Shown one piece after another: positions 32,077-40,941 of a DNA stretch of 48,140 nt. The DNA lies in contig JBGSWL010000182.1 in NCBI GenBank assembly GCA_041752455.1, positions 1 through 48,140 of the forward strand. Reading direction: 5' to 3'. This DNA comes from JBGSWL01 sp041752455 (lineage in GTDB: Bacteria > Pseudomonadota > Alphaproteobacteria > Rhizobiales > Rhizobiaceae). Each line of letters starts with the position of its first letter. Position 1 is the stretch's first letter. The notes under the pieces are model-generated. The model was not told the origin of the DNA. It did no database searches and saw nothing but the letters and a program-made list of their open reading frames with translations. The position numbers and the translations under genes were made by a program.

Positions 32077-33960
32077 GTGACTATCCTCAACCGCCGCCGT
32101 TTCCTGTTGCTGGCCGCGGGTGCGGCGATCGCATCGCCGGCCTTCCCGCCACTATCGCGCGCACAAAACGCATCCGGCGCGGCGCTGCACGGGCTGTCGG
32201 CCTTTGGCGATCTGAAGTATCCGGGCGGATTTGCCCGCTTCGATCAGGCCAATCCGGAAGCGCCGCGGGGTGGCACCTTCAACTTTCAGCCCGGATACTA
32301 CATCTTCAACCAGTCGACTCAGACCTTCAACACGCTGAACAGCTTCGTGCGCCGGGGCGATTCGCCGCCGCGCATGGAGATCACGTTTGACAGCCTGTGC
32401 GTGTCCTCGTTCGACGAGCCGGATGCGGTCTATTGCCATCTGGCCGAGAACGTCACGATTTCGGAAGACCGCAACCGCTTCACGTTCCGACTGCGCGCTA
32501 TCGCCCGCTGGCATGACGGCGCGCCGATCACCGCGGCAGACGTCAAGTTCAGCTATGAAACGCTGAAGACCTCCGGCCACCCGCAACTCCTGCTGCCGCT
32601 CGAAAGCCTCACAGGGGTCATTGTCGAAGACGACCGGACTGTGACGCTGGTCTTTGACGGCACCCAATCGGCGCAGGCAATCCTTGCGATTGCCACCTAC
32701 CCGATCCTGCCCGCCGCGTGGTTTGCAAACCAGGCGTTCGACGCGGCGACGATGCAACCGATTCCGGGATCGGGTCCATACCGCGTCGGGCGGTTTCAGG
32801 CCGGATCGTTCATCGAGTATGACCGGGTCGAGGACTACTGGGGTGATGCCATCGGCACGCGCGCCGGCCTCAACCATTTCCAGCGTCTGCGCTTTGAGTT
32901 CTTCGTCGAAAGGCAACCGGCGTTCGAGGCGTTCAAGAAAGGCGACATCACCTGGCGCGAAGAATTCACCGCCAAGAGCTGGGCGACAGAATACGACTTT
33001 CCGGCACTGCGCGACGGCAAGGTCATCAAGCGGTTGTTTGATGACGAAGCCCGCCCCAGGATGCAGGCTTGGGCGCTCAACCAGCGCCGCGCCCGGTTTG
33101 CTGACCAGCGCGTACGCGATGCCATCGGCCTCTGCTTTGATTTCGAATGGACCAACCAGAACCTCTTTTACGGTGCCTACGCACGCAGTCATTCGTTGTT
33201 CTCCGGGTCCGACTACGAGGCGGCGGGCCTGCCCGATGCAGCGGAACTGGCGCTGATCGAACGGCTGTCGGCGGAGCATGCCTTTCCCGACGGCATCAAG
33301 GGTGAAGCCTATCTTCAGCCGGCATCCGACGGGTCGGGTCGCGATCGCACGCGCCTGCGCCAGGCATCGGTACTTCTGGCAGAGGCCGGTTGGACCAGCA
33401 TTGGCGGCGACGGGCTGGTGCGGAGCGCCGCAGGCGAAGCGCTTGATCTTGAAATGTTGATCAATGCCTCGGTGTTCGAGCGCATCTACGGGCCGTTTGT
33501 CGAAACCATGCGATCTGTCGGCATCAATGCATCGTTGCGGCTGATCGATCCGGCGCAGTATCAGGCCCGCATGGGCGCGTTTGATTTCGACATGGCGGGC
33601 TATGCGCTTTCATTCGGCGGCACACCGACCGAAGACAGTCTCGAAAATGTGCTCGGGTCCAAGGCGGCTTCGGTTGAAGGCTCGCGCAACTGGACCGGCG
33701 CGGCCGATCCCCTCACTGATGCGCTGATTGCCGAGGTCGGCCGGGCGGACAGCCGCGAGGCGCATCGCACCGCCATGCGGGTGCTCGACCGGGTGTTGCG
33801 TTTGCGCCGTGACTGGATTCCAAATTGGACATCGGCGAATCACCGGGTCGCCTATTGGGACATGTTCGGGTTTTCCGAGGACAAGCCCGCCTATCTGTGG
33901 CCGGTGGAAACGCTGTGGTGGTTTGATGAGGAAAAGGCGCGGGCGATTGGCAGGAGCTGA
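32077..33960 (+). CDS. yejA2: Peptide ABC transporter substrate-binding protein YejA2
   Basis: The 627-residue paralogue of yejA1 starts at GTG 32077. Its export signal is of Tat type (NRRRFLLLAAG, residues 5-15). It shares KYPGGFARFDQANPEAPRGG, GSGPYRVGRF and the conserved C-terminus ETLWWFDEEKARAI. Sinorhizobium-type yej operons likewise carry two yejA genes and import peptides, including antimicrobial ones. Use of Tat here and, apparently, Sec for YejA1 is notable. Confidence 0.92.
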   Translation: MTILNRRRFLLLAAGAAIASPAFPPLSRAQNASGAALHGLSAFGDLKYPGGFARFDQANPEAPRGGTFNFQPGYYIFNQSTQTFNTLNSFVRRGDSPPRMEITFDSLCVSSFDEPDAVYCHLAENVTISEDRNRFTFRLRAIARWHDGAPITAADVKFSYETLKTSGHPQLLLPLESLTGVIVEDDRTVTLVFDGTQSAQAILAIATYPILPAAWFANQAFDAATMQPIPGSGPYRVGRFQAGSFIEYDRVEDYWGDAIGTRAGLNHFQRLRFEFFVERQPAFEAFKKGDITWREEFTAKSWATEYDFPALRDGKVIKRLFDDEARPRMQAWALNQRRARFADQRVRDAIGLCFDFEWTNQNLFYGAYARSHSLFSGSDYEAAGLPDAAELALIERLSAEHAFPDGIKGEAYLQPASDGSGRDRTRLRQASVLLAEAGWTSIGGDGLVRSAAGEALDLEMLINASVFERIYGPFVETMRSVGINASLRLIDPAQYQARMGAFDFDMAGYALSFGGTPTEDSLENVLGSKAASVEGSRNWTGAADPLTDALIAEVGRADSREAHRTAMRVLDRVLRLRRDWIPNWTSANHRVAYWDMFGFSEDKPAYLWPVETLWWFDEEKARAIGRS

Positions 33961-34010
33961 AGCGACACGCAATCGCACCGCGACCGCTGCCACGGCGGGG
34001 GTCTGACCCG

Positions 34011-35120
34011 ATGGGTGCCTACATCCTGCGCCGCCTGTTGCTGATGGTGCCGACCATTCTCGGGATCATGGCGATTTCGTTTGCTGTCATCCAGTTTGCC
34101 CCTGGCGGTCCGGTGGAACAGGTGATTGCCCAGTTGACCGGGCAGGGCGGCGATGCGACCGACCGGATCACTGGCGGTGGCGGGGACACGCTCGGTGCGG
34201 ACGACCCGGCCGGCAACTTCGCCGGCGGCGCCAGTTCCAAATACCGCGGGGCGCAGGGGCTGGACCCGCAATTCATCGAAGACCTTGAACGGCAGTTCGG
34301 CTTCGACAAGCCGCCGTTGCAGCGCTTCGGGCTGATGATCTGGAACTATCTGAGGTTCGATTTCGGCGACAGCTATTTCCGCGACATCAGCGTCATCGAC
34401 CTGATCCTCGAAAAGATGCCGGTGTCGATTTCACTCGGCCTTTGGATCACGCTGATCTCCTATGCGATCTCGATCCCGCTCGGCATCCGCAAGGCGGTGC
34501 GCGACGGCTCGATGTTCGATGTGTGGACGTCGGGCGTCATCATTGTCGCCTACGCCATCCCGGGCTTCCTGTTTGCGATCCTGTTGATCGTGCTGTTTGC
34601 CGGCGGTTCGTTCTACGACTTCTTTCCGCTGCGCGGTCTTGCTTCCGACAATTGGGAAGACCTGTCCTGGCCGGCGCGGATCGCCGACTACTTCTGGCAT
34701 CTGGCACTGCCGCTGACAGCCATGGTGCTGTCGGCCTTTGCGACCACCACGCTTTTGACCAAGAACTCGTTCCTCGATGAAATCCGCAAGCAGTATGTGG
34801 TGACCGCGCGCGCCAAAGGCCTGACCGAAGGACAGGTGCTTTACGGTCATGTGTTCCGCAATGCGATGCTGATCATCATCGCCGGTTTTCCCGGCGCGTT
34901 CATCTCGGCCTTTTTCACCGGATCGCTGCTGATCGAAACGATCTTTTCGCTCGACGGACTCGGCCTTCTCGGCTTCAAGTCCGTCGTCGACCGGGATTAT
35001 CCGGTGGTTTTTGCCACGCTTTACATCTTCTCGCTGCTGGGCCTTTTCGTCGGCCTGATCTCGGACCTGATCTACACCTGGATCGATCCGCGCATCGACT
35101 TCGAAAGCCGGGAGGTCTGA
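34011..35120 (+). CDS. yejB: Peptide ABC transporter permease YejB
   Basis: The 369-residue inner-membrane permease has an N-terminal segment (ILRRLLLMVPTILGIMAISF), a long periplasmic insert rich in Gly (about 45-95), five further membrane segments, and the EAA loop VVTARAKGLTEGQVLYGHVF that contacts the ATPase. The insert is characteristic of YejB within the oligopeptide permease group. It lies 50 bases after yejA2 and eight bases before yejE. Confidence 0.93.
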   Translation: MGAYILRRLLLMVPTILGIMAISFAVIQFAPGGPVEQVIAQLTGQGGDATDRITGGGGDTLGADDPAGNFAGGASSKYRGAQGLDPQFIEDLERQFGFDKPPLQRFGLMIWNYLRFDFGDSYFRDISVIDLILEKMPVSISLGLWITLISYAISIPLGIRKAVRDGSMFDVWTSGVIIVAYAIPGFLFAILLIVLFAGGSFYDFFPLRGLASDNWEDLSWPARIADYFWHLALPLTAMVLSAFATTTLLTKNSFLDEIRKQYVVTARAKGLTEGQVLYGHVFRNAMLIIIAGFPGAFISAFFTGSLLIETIFSLDGLGLLGFKSVVDRDYPVVFATLYIFSLLGLFVGLISDLIYTWIDPRIDFESREV

Positions 35121-35128
35121 GGCACGTG

Positions 35129-36277
35129 ATGGACCAGACAGCGGCCATTACAGTTCCGGCAGGCACGAGGCGTAAACGGCCCTTGCTGTCGCCGTTGAAC
35201 CAGCGCCGATGGGCCAATTTCAAGGCGAACCGGCGTGGCTACTGGTCGCTCTGGCTGTTCCTGATCCTGTTCATCCTGTCGATGTTTGCCGAGTTTCTCG
35301 CCAATGACCGGCCGATCCTCGTGTCCTACAAGGGCGAGATTCTGGTTCCGGTGCTGGTCGACTATCCGGAGACCAAATTCGGCGGGTTTCTCGCGCGTAC
35401 CGACTACACCGACCCTTTCATCCAGGACGAGATCAACGCCGGCGGCTGGATGGTCTGGCCGCCGATCCGGTTTTCCTATCGGACCGTCAACAAGGAAGTG
35501 CCGACGACGGCGCCATCAAAACCAGCCTTTCTGTTCGACAATCGCGACGAGCTTTGCGCGCGTTATCCGTTGGGCGCAGCCGATCCCAATTGCGTGCCCG
35601 GCAATTTCAACTGGCTCGGCACCGATGACCAGGCCCGCGATGTGCTCGCGCGCGCGATCTACGGTTTTCGCATCTCGGTGCTGTTCGGCCTGATCCTGAC
35701 GATCCTGTCGGCGATCATCGGCGTGACCGCCGGTGCGATCCAGGGCTATTTCGGTGGCTGGACTGATCTTTTGCTGCAACGGTTCATTGAGGTCTGGTCG
35801 TCGATGCCGGTGCTCTACATCCTGCTCATCATGGCGGCGGTGCTGCCACCCGGGTTCTGGGTGCTGCTCGGCATCATGCTCTTGTTCTCGTGGGTCGGGT
35901 TCGTCGGCATCGTGCGGGCGGAGTTCCTGCGCGCGCGCAACTTCGAATATGTCAACGCGGCGCGCGCGCTCGGTGTGCCGAACCGCACGATCATGTTCCG
36001 CCACCTTTTGCCCAATGCGATGGTGGCGACACTGACCTTCCTGCCGTTCATCCTGAACGGCTCGATCACGACGCTGACATCGCTCGATTTTCTCGGCTTC
36101 GGCCTGCCGCCCGGATCGCCGTCGCTTGGCGAACTGATCCTGCAGGGCAAGAACAACCTGCAAGCGCCATGGCTTGGCTTTACCGCCTTTGCGACCGTGG
36201 CGCTGATGCTGTCGCTGCTGATCTTCATCGGCGAAGCAACACGCGATGCATTCGACCCGAGAAAGACGTTTGGATGA
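35129..36277 (+). CDS. yejE: Peptide ABC transporter permease YejE
   Basis: The second permease has 382 residues with six membrane segments and an extended periplasmic loop between the first two (about 60-155). The EAA loop appears as YVNAARALGVPNRTIMFRHL. GAGG six bases upstream supports the ATG at 35129 over GTG 35126. In most yej operons yejF follows directly; here a toxin-antitoxin pair intervenes. Confidence 0.93.
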   Translation: MDQTAAITVPAGTRRKRPLLSPLNQRRWANFKANRRGYWSLWLFLILFILSMFAEFLANDRPILVSYKGEILVPVLVDYPETKFGGFLARTDYTDPFIQDEINAGGWMVWPPIRFSYRTVNKEVPTTAPSKPAFLFDNRDELCARYPLGAADPNCVPGNFNWLGTDDQARDVLARAIYGFRISVLFGLILTILSAIIGVTAGAIQGYFGGWTDLLLQRFIEVWSSMPVLYILLIMAAVLPPGFWVLLGIMLLFSWVGFVGIVRAEFLRARNFEYVNAARALGVPNRTIMFRHLLPNAMVATLTFLPFILNGSITTLTSLDFLGFGLPPGSPSLGELILQGKNNLQAPWLGFTAFATVALMLSLLIFIGEATRDAFDPRKTFG

Positions 36278-36325
36278 AGGGGCAGGATGATCTATTTTAG
36301 TCGCTAGAAGCCAGGGAACAATGCC

Positions 36326-36562
36326 ATGAACAAGATCGTCAAATCGCACTATCCGGCGTCGCGTCTTCCAGAGGATTTGCGAGGTAACATCCCGTCGGAT
36401 TCCATGGTGGAGATCATTGTGACCGAAGAACTGGCTGCGCCTGACATGGCGAAGCTTCGTGACTTGTTGGAGGTTGCTCCCCGGCACCGTGGTGCGCGGT
36501 CGGGCGAACCGGATGAAGCTGTCAAGCGCATCCGGACACTCAGAGAGGAATGGGATGACTGA
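36326..36562 (+). CDS. Antitoxin of a PIN-domain toxin-antitoxin pair
   Basis: The 78-residue protein is small and acidic at its C-terminus (VKRIRTLREEWDD), as expected of an antitoxin. I do not recognise a standard DNA-binding fold; its middle (PSDSMVEIIVTEELAAPDMA) suggests a beta strand and helix. Its role is inferred from the overlap of its last eight bases with the toxin gene. It sits 48 bases after yejE. Confidence 0.75.
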   Translation: MNKIVKSHYPASRLPEDLRGNIPSDSMVEIIVTEELAAPDMAKLRDLLEVAPRHRGARSGEPDEAVKRIRTLREEWDD

Positions 36563-37052
36563 TACAGGCCATCCTCGGCTCTATCTTGATACAAACATCT
36601 TCATTCATGTTTTTGAAAACGGTCACCGGCAACTGATCGATTTGCTGGCCGGAACTTCCGTGGTCGGCGAGCGATTTCTGTTCACCAGCGAACTCACGCT
36701 CGCGGAACTCATCGTGAAACCGGTAAGAGACGGCGATGATGAATTGCGTCAGATCTACGAAAACTGGACGAGACCAAATGACGTACTCGACGTTGGTGCA
36801 ATTGACAGACAAGTACTTATCCATGCAGCCGCATTACGAGCGCAGTACAGGTTCCTTAAACTTCCCGACGCCATCCATTTATCTACAGCAATTGGATTTG
36901 AGTGCACGCACTTTGTGAGCTTTGATCGGCAACTCGATGGTTTGGACCGAATATCCGTGGCCAGATGGGGACTTTCCAGAACGTCGCCGATGCCTCGGTT
37001 CATCTGCCCGGACGATGACGGCTTTTCGGATCTCACAAGGCATTTTTGCTGA
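36555..37052 (+). CDS. PIN-domain toxin within the yej operon
   Basis: The 165-residue PIN protein has the acidic site residues in RLYLDTNIFIHVFEN, LTLAELIVKP, LPDAIHLSTAI and FVSFDRQLDGL. The start at 36555 overlaps the antitoxin's end. Its TGA shares a base with the yejF ATG (TGATG), so yejF translation is coupled to the toxin. The coding sequence is visibly richer in A and T than the neighbouring transporter genes, especially around 36580-36640 and 36770-36910, which suggests acquisition by transfer. Confidence 0.85.
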   Translation: MTDTGHPRLYLDTNIFIHVFENGHRQLIDLLAGTSVVGERFLFTSELTLAELIVKPVRDGDDELRQIYENWTRPNDVLDVGAIDRQVLIHAAALRAQYRFLKLPDAIHLSTAIGFECTHFVSFDRQLDGLDRISVARWGLSRTSPMPRFICPDDDGFSDLTRHFC

Positions 37053-38686
37053 TGACCAACACCCCCCTCCTCTCCGTTCGTGATCTGCAGGTGGCGTTCA
37101 CCCAAGGCGGGCAGACGACACATGCCGTGCGCGGTGTTTCCTTCGACATCGGTGCCCGCGAGACCGTGGCGCTGGTCGGCGAGAGCGGCTCGGGCAAATC
37201 GGTCACCGCCCTTTCGGTCCTGAGACTGCTTGCCTATCCCGCTGCCAGCCATCCGGGCGGGCATATCCTTTTTGAAGGGCGCGACCTTCTTTCGGCGCGC
37301 GAGCCGGAGCTTCGTGCCGTTCGCGGCAACAGCATTTCGATGATCTTCCAGGAGCCGATGACCTCGCTCAATCCGCTGCACAGCGTGGAGCGGCAGATCG
37401 GAGAAGTGCTGCGCCTTCACCAGGGCATGAGCGGCGAGGCGGCGCGGGCGCGCACGCTCGAACTCCTGACGCTGGTCGGGATCCGCGAACCGCAAACGCG
37501 GCTTGCCAGCTATCCGCACCAGATGTCGGGCGGGCAGCGCCAGCGCGTGATGATCGCGATGGCGCTAGCCAACACGCCCAAGCTGCTGATCGCAGACGAG
37601 CCGACCACGGCGCTTGATGTAACCGTGCAGGCGCAAATCCTCGAACTGCTCGACCAGTTGAAGCGCGAGCGGCAGATGTCGATGCTGTTCATCACCCATG
37701 ATCTCGGCATCGTGCGGCGCATCGCCGACCGGGTCTGCGTGATGACGAAAGGCGAAATCGTCGAGAGCGGGCCAACGGCGCAGATCTTTGCCGATCCGCA
37801 GCACGCCTATACCAAGCATCTGCTGGCAGCCGAACCGAAAGGGCGCCCTGCAACCCGTGATGCCGACGCTTCTACCGTAATGGTCGGCGAAAACGTCAAG
37901 GTCTGGTTCCCGGTCAAGCGCGGGCTGATGCGAAAGACCGTCGACCACATCAAGGCGGTCGACGGCATCGACGTCATGGTGCGCGCCGGCCAGACGCTCG
38001 GCATTGTCGGCGAAAGCGGCTCCGGCAAGACGACGCTTGGCCTCGCGCTGACGCGGATGATCTCGTCGCAAGGTCACATCGCCTTTGCCGGTTCCGATAT
38101 CGACACGCTGAGCTTCACGCAGATGCGCCCGCTGCGTCGTGATATCCAGATCGTCTTCCAGGACCCGTTCGGTTCGCTGTCGCCGCGCATGGCGGTGGCG
38201 GAAATCATTGCCGAAGGTCTCGGCATTCATGAACCCGGCCTGACCCGCGACGAGCGCGATGACCGCGTCGTGGAAGCGCTTGGCGAAGTCGGTCTCGATC
38301 CGGAAACGCGGTTTCGCTATCCGCACGAATTTTCAGGCGGACAGCGCCAGCGCATCGCAATTGCCCGCGCCATGGTGCTGAAGCCACGCTTTGTCATGCT
38401 GGATGAGCCGACCTCGGCGCTCGACATGAGCGTGCAGGCGCAGGTGGTCGATCTGCTGCGCGACCTGCAGCGCAAGCACAACCTCGCCTACCTCTTCATC
38501 AGCCATGACCTGAAGGTCGTGCGGGCGCTCGCCAACGACGTGATCGTCATGCGCAACGGCAAGGTGGTCGAACAGGGCACCGCCGATGCGATCTTCGATA
38601 ATCCGAAGACCGACTATACCAAGGCCTTGATGGCGGCAGCATTCGACATCAAGGTCATCGACGCCAGCACCGCCGTCAACCAGTAG
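37052..38686 (+). CDS. yejF: Peptide ABC transporter ATP-binding protein YejF (two ABC domains)
   Basis: The 544-residue protein fuses two complete ATPase domains. The first (about 1-265) has Walker A GESGSGKS, signature SGGQRQR and Walker B LLIADEPTTALD. The second (about 280-540) has GESGSGKT, SGGQRQR and MLDEPTSALD. It powers import through YejBE. The start is the ATG at 37052, overlapping the toxin stop codon. Confidence 0.95.
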   Translation: MTNTPLLSVRDLQVAFTQGGQTTHAVRGVSFDIGARETVALVGESGSGKSVTALSVLRLLAYPAASHPGGHILFEGRDLLSAREPELRAVRGNSISMIFQEPMTSLNPLHSVERQIGEVLRLHQGMSGEAARARTLELLTLVGIREPQTRLASYPHQMSGGQRQRVMIAMALANTPKLLIADEPTTALDVTVQAQILELLDQLKRERQMSMLFITHDLGIVRRIADRVCVMTKGEIVESGPTAQIFADPQHAYTKHLLAAEPKGRPATRDADASTVMVGENVKVWFPVKRGLMRKTVDHIKAVDGIDVMVRAGQTLGIVGESGSGKTTLGLALTRMISSQGHIAFAGSDIDTLSFTQMRPLRRDIQIVFQDPFGSLSPRMAVAEIIAEGLGIHEPGLTRDERDDRVVEALGEVGLDPETRFRYPHEFSGGQRQRIAIARAMVLKPRFVMLDEPTSALDMSVQAQVVDLLRDLQRKHNLAYLFISHDLKVVRALANDVIVMRNGKVVEQGTADAIFDNPKTDYTKALMAAAFDIKVIDASTAVNQ

Positions 38687-38709
38687 CACAACGCGACTTG
38701 CAGGACCCC

Positions 38710-39678
38710 ATGAGCGCCGACAATCATCCCGGAACAATTCTCCTCTCCGTCACCGGCTTCGAGCCGCAGGCCTGGGCCGATGCCCTTGCCCGCCATGCAC
38801 CCGGGCGACGGGTCGTCACGGAACCCGATGGCCCGGCTGATCCGTCGATCGCCTATGCGGTGGTCTGGAAGCAGCGGCCGGGTGTGCTGGCGACACTGCC
38901 GAACCTCAAGGCCGTGTTCTCGATCGGTGCCGGGGTCGACCATATCTTTGCCGACCCTGATGTTCCAAATGTGCCGATCGTGCGCATGGTCGCCGACGAT
39001 CTGACCGAGCGGATGAGCGAATATGTTGTCTGGCAGGTGCTCGACCATCACCGCAAGGGCGCGCTTTACCGGCGCCAGCAGGCCGAGCGCGTCTGGCATG
39101 AGGACCGTAACCAGCCGGCGGCGCGCGATATCACCGTCGGCATCATGGGCTACGGCGTTCTGGGCTGCGATGCCGCCTGCAAGCTGGTAGGTCTTGGCTT
39201 TCAGGTCTGCGGCTGGTCACGGACGGCAAAGCCGGACGAGACGGGCATCGCGCTGCATCACGGGGCCGATGGTCTCGACGCTTTTCTTGCGGCCAGCGAC
39301 ATCGTCGTCTGCCTGCTTCCGCTGACACCGGCAACACGGGGGATCCTTGCCAAGCCACTGTTTGCGCGCATGAAACGGCGGGGGCCGCTCGGTCCGGCTG
39401 TGCTGATCAATGCCGGCCGTGGCGGATTGCAGAACGAAGCCGATATTCTGGCGGCGCTCGATCTTGGCTGGCTCGGCGCTGCGTCGCTGGATGTGTTCAA
39501 GACTGAACCCCTGCCAAGCGAGAGCCCTTTGTGGACGCATCCGAAAGTGACGATCACGCCGCACGCGGCGGCGACCTCCGAACCGAAGGCGCTTGTTCAG
39601 ACCATGCTCGCGCAGATCGAGGCATACGAGCGCGGCAAGCCTTTGGACAATGTTGTTTATCGGGACGCCGGCTACTGA
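38710..39678 (+). CDS. D-2-hydroxyacid dehydrogenase, GhrA-like
   Basis: The 322-residue NAD(P)-dependent enzyme resembles glyoxylate/hydroxypyruvate reductase A. The nucleotide-binding glycine motif is VGIMGYGVLGCDAA, and the active-site arginine is in LINAGRGGLQNEADIL, with the catalytic Glu and His in LDVFKTEPLP and ITPHAAATS. It follows yejF by 23 bases, so may share its transcript. The 3' end overlaps the convergent NlpC/P60 gene by seven bases. Confidence 0.9.
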   Translation: MSADNHPGTILLSVTGFEPQAWADALARHAPGRRVVTEPDGPADPSIAYAVVWKQRPGVLATLPNLKAVFSIGAGVDHIFADPDVPNVPIVRMVADDLTERMSEYVVWQVLDHHRKGALYRRQQAERVWHEDRNQPAARDITVGIMGYGVLGCDAACKLVGLGFQVCGWSRTAKPDETGIALHHGADGLDAFLAASDIVVCLLPLTPATRGILAKPLFARMKRRGPLGPAVLINAGRGGLQNEADILAALDLGWLGAASLDVFKTEPLPSESPLWTHPKVTITPHAAATSEPKALVQTMLAQIEAYERGKPLDNVVYRDAGY

Positions 39679-40544
39679 GGCAGCGGACGCCGTACTTGCG
39701 TCGGGAACCCATGGAGATGGCCGATCCGGTCGACCGCTTCGTCGAGCGGTTCGGCCGCCACGGTCATCGTGTTGCCGTTGGCGTGGATCAGCGCATCGCT
39801 GCTGGTCATGATGGCCACATGGCCTTGCCAGAACACAAGATCACCGCGTTTCAGGCCACCATCCATGGCGGCAAAACCGAGTTCCTCGCCGATTGACGCG
39901 GCCTGCATGTCGGTATCGCGCAAGACCTGAACGCCTGCCATGGCCAGCGCCAACTGCACCAGTCCCGAGCAATCGATGCCGAAGCCCGATGTACCGCCCC
40001 AGAGATATGGTGTGCCGTTCAGCGCTTGCGCGATCGTCACGTAGTCGGGTGCGCACCAATCGGCAGGAACCATGTGGTCTGCAATAATCCATGAGCCATC
40101 AGTTGTCTTCAGATAGCGGGTCCTACGGGTCTCGGCCTCATTGATCACCGTCACACCGCTGCCCATCGACAGTGCAGCGACCGCTTCGCTTTTGAGGTCA
40201 GGCCCGGCATAGGCAAAAGTTCGCGGCGCGAGCACCCGGTGCGTCACCGGCTTTCCGACCGGCCCGAGGCCGGCAGTGCGGACATGGCCGACATAGCCAT
40301 CGCTGACAGACTGGACAAAAGCCCAGCCTGCTGCCTGATCGAACACATCGACCATTGCGCCGAGCAGCAGTTCGGTCTCGCGGCCGCCGCTTGCATCCGC
40401 CTGCTTGAAGACGGGCAGCACCGGCACCTTGATCCGCCGGCGCTTCGGCTTGACGAAACGTGCTGCCTCCACCTGCCCTTCAAGGCGAAGATCGGCTAGG
40501 TCGGCGCGAAAGGCATGGAGGCGGGGATCGAGTTTTTCCGTCAC
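39672..40544 (-). CDS. NlpC/P60 family cell-wall hydrolase
   Basis: The 290-residue protein has two SH3-like segments (about 40-160) and a C-terminal NlpC/P60 peptidase domain with the catalytic C192 in GIDCSGLVQ, H242 in FWQGHVAIM and H254 in LIHANGNT. Such enzymes cut peptidoglycan stem peptides. No signal peptide is visible. It starts with GTG at 40544, overlapping the TGA of the upstream MarR-like gene. In rhizobia it typically lies next to the M17 aminopeptidase, as it nearly does here, suggesting a role in muropeptide degradation. Confidence 0.9.
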   Translation of the reverse strand: MTEKLDPRLHAFRADLADLRLEGQVEAARFVKPKRRRIKVPVLPVFKQADASGGRETELLLGAMVDVFDQAAGWAFVQSVSDGYVGHVRTAGLGPVGKPVTHRVLAPRTFAYAGPDLKSEAVAALSMGSGVTVINEAETRRTRYLKTTDGSWIIADHMVPADWCAPDYVTIAQALNGTPYLWGGTSGFGIDCSGLVQLALAMAGVQVLRDTDMQAASIGEELGFAAMDGGLKRGDLVFWQGHVAIMTSSDALIHANGNTMTVAAEPLDEAVDRIGHLHGFPTQVRRPLPQ

Positions 40545-40891
40545 AATGGCAGCTCCCGCCCGCGAGCGATCACCAGATCGGCAAACCGTTCCAGATAGAG
40601 CGCGCCATCAAGGGTGCGCGAGATGATCACGTTGCGCCGGTCGCGCGGATCGCGATGGCGGCTGACAAGCTTCATCGCACCCATGGAATCCAGCGCCCGC
40701 GTGATCACCGGCTTGGTGACCCGCAAATGTGCGGCAAGCCCGCGCACCGTGTGCGGCGGCGGGTCGAGATAGATCGTCAGCAGGATCGCCCATTGGCGCA
40801 TGGTCAAGTCAGGCGCGTTGGAACGCACCTGCGAAACGGCGACAGTGTGCCAGAGCGTCAGCGCCTGGCTGGGTCTCAGGGAAACGACCAT
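40541..40891 (-). CDS. MarR-like winged-helix regulator
   Basis: The product of about 116 residues begins VVSLRPSQALTLWHTVAVSQ and has the winged-helix core LTMRQWAILLTIYLDPPPHT, VRGLAAHLRVTKPVITRALD with the wing DPRDRRNVIISRT. It is shorter than classic MarR proteins but this form is common next to NlpC genes in rhizobia. The ATG at 40891 is chosen because the frame further upstream overlaps the aminopeptidase gene. Co-translated with the hydrolase. Confidence 0.8.
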   Translation of the reverse strand: MVVSLRPSQALTLWHTVAVSQVRSNAPDLTMRQWAILLTIYLDPPPHTVRGLAAHLRVTKPVITRALDSMGAMKLVSRHRDPRDRRNVIISRTLDGALYLERFADLVIARGRELPL

Positions 40892-40941
40892 GGTGCCAGA
40901 CTGGCGCAAAACCGTTTCGGAAGCGTTTCGAAGGGGCTGGA

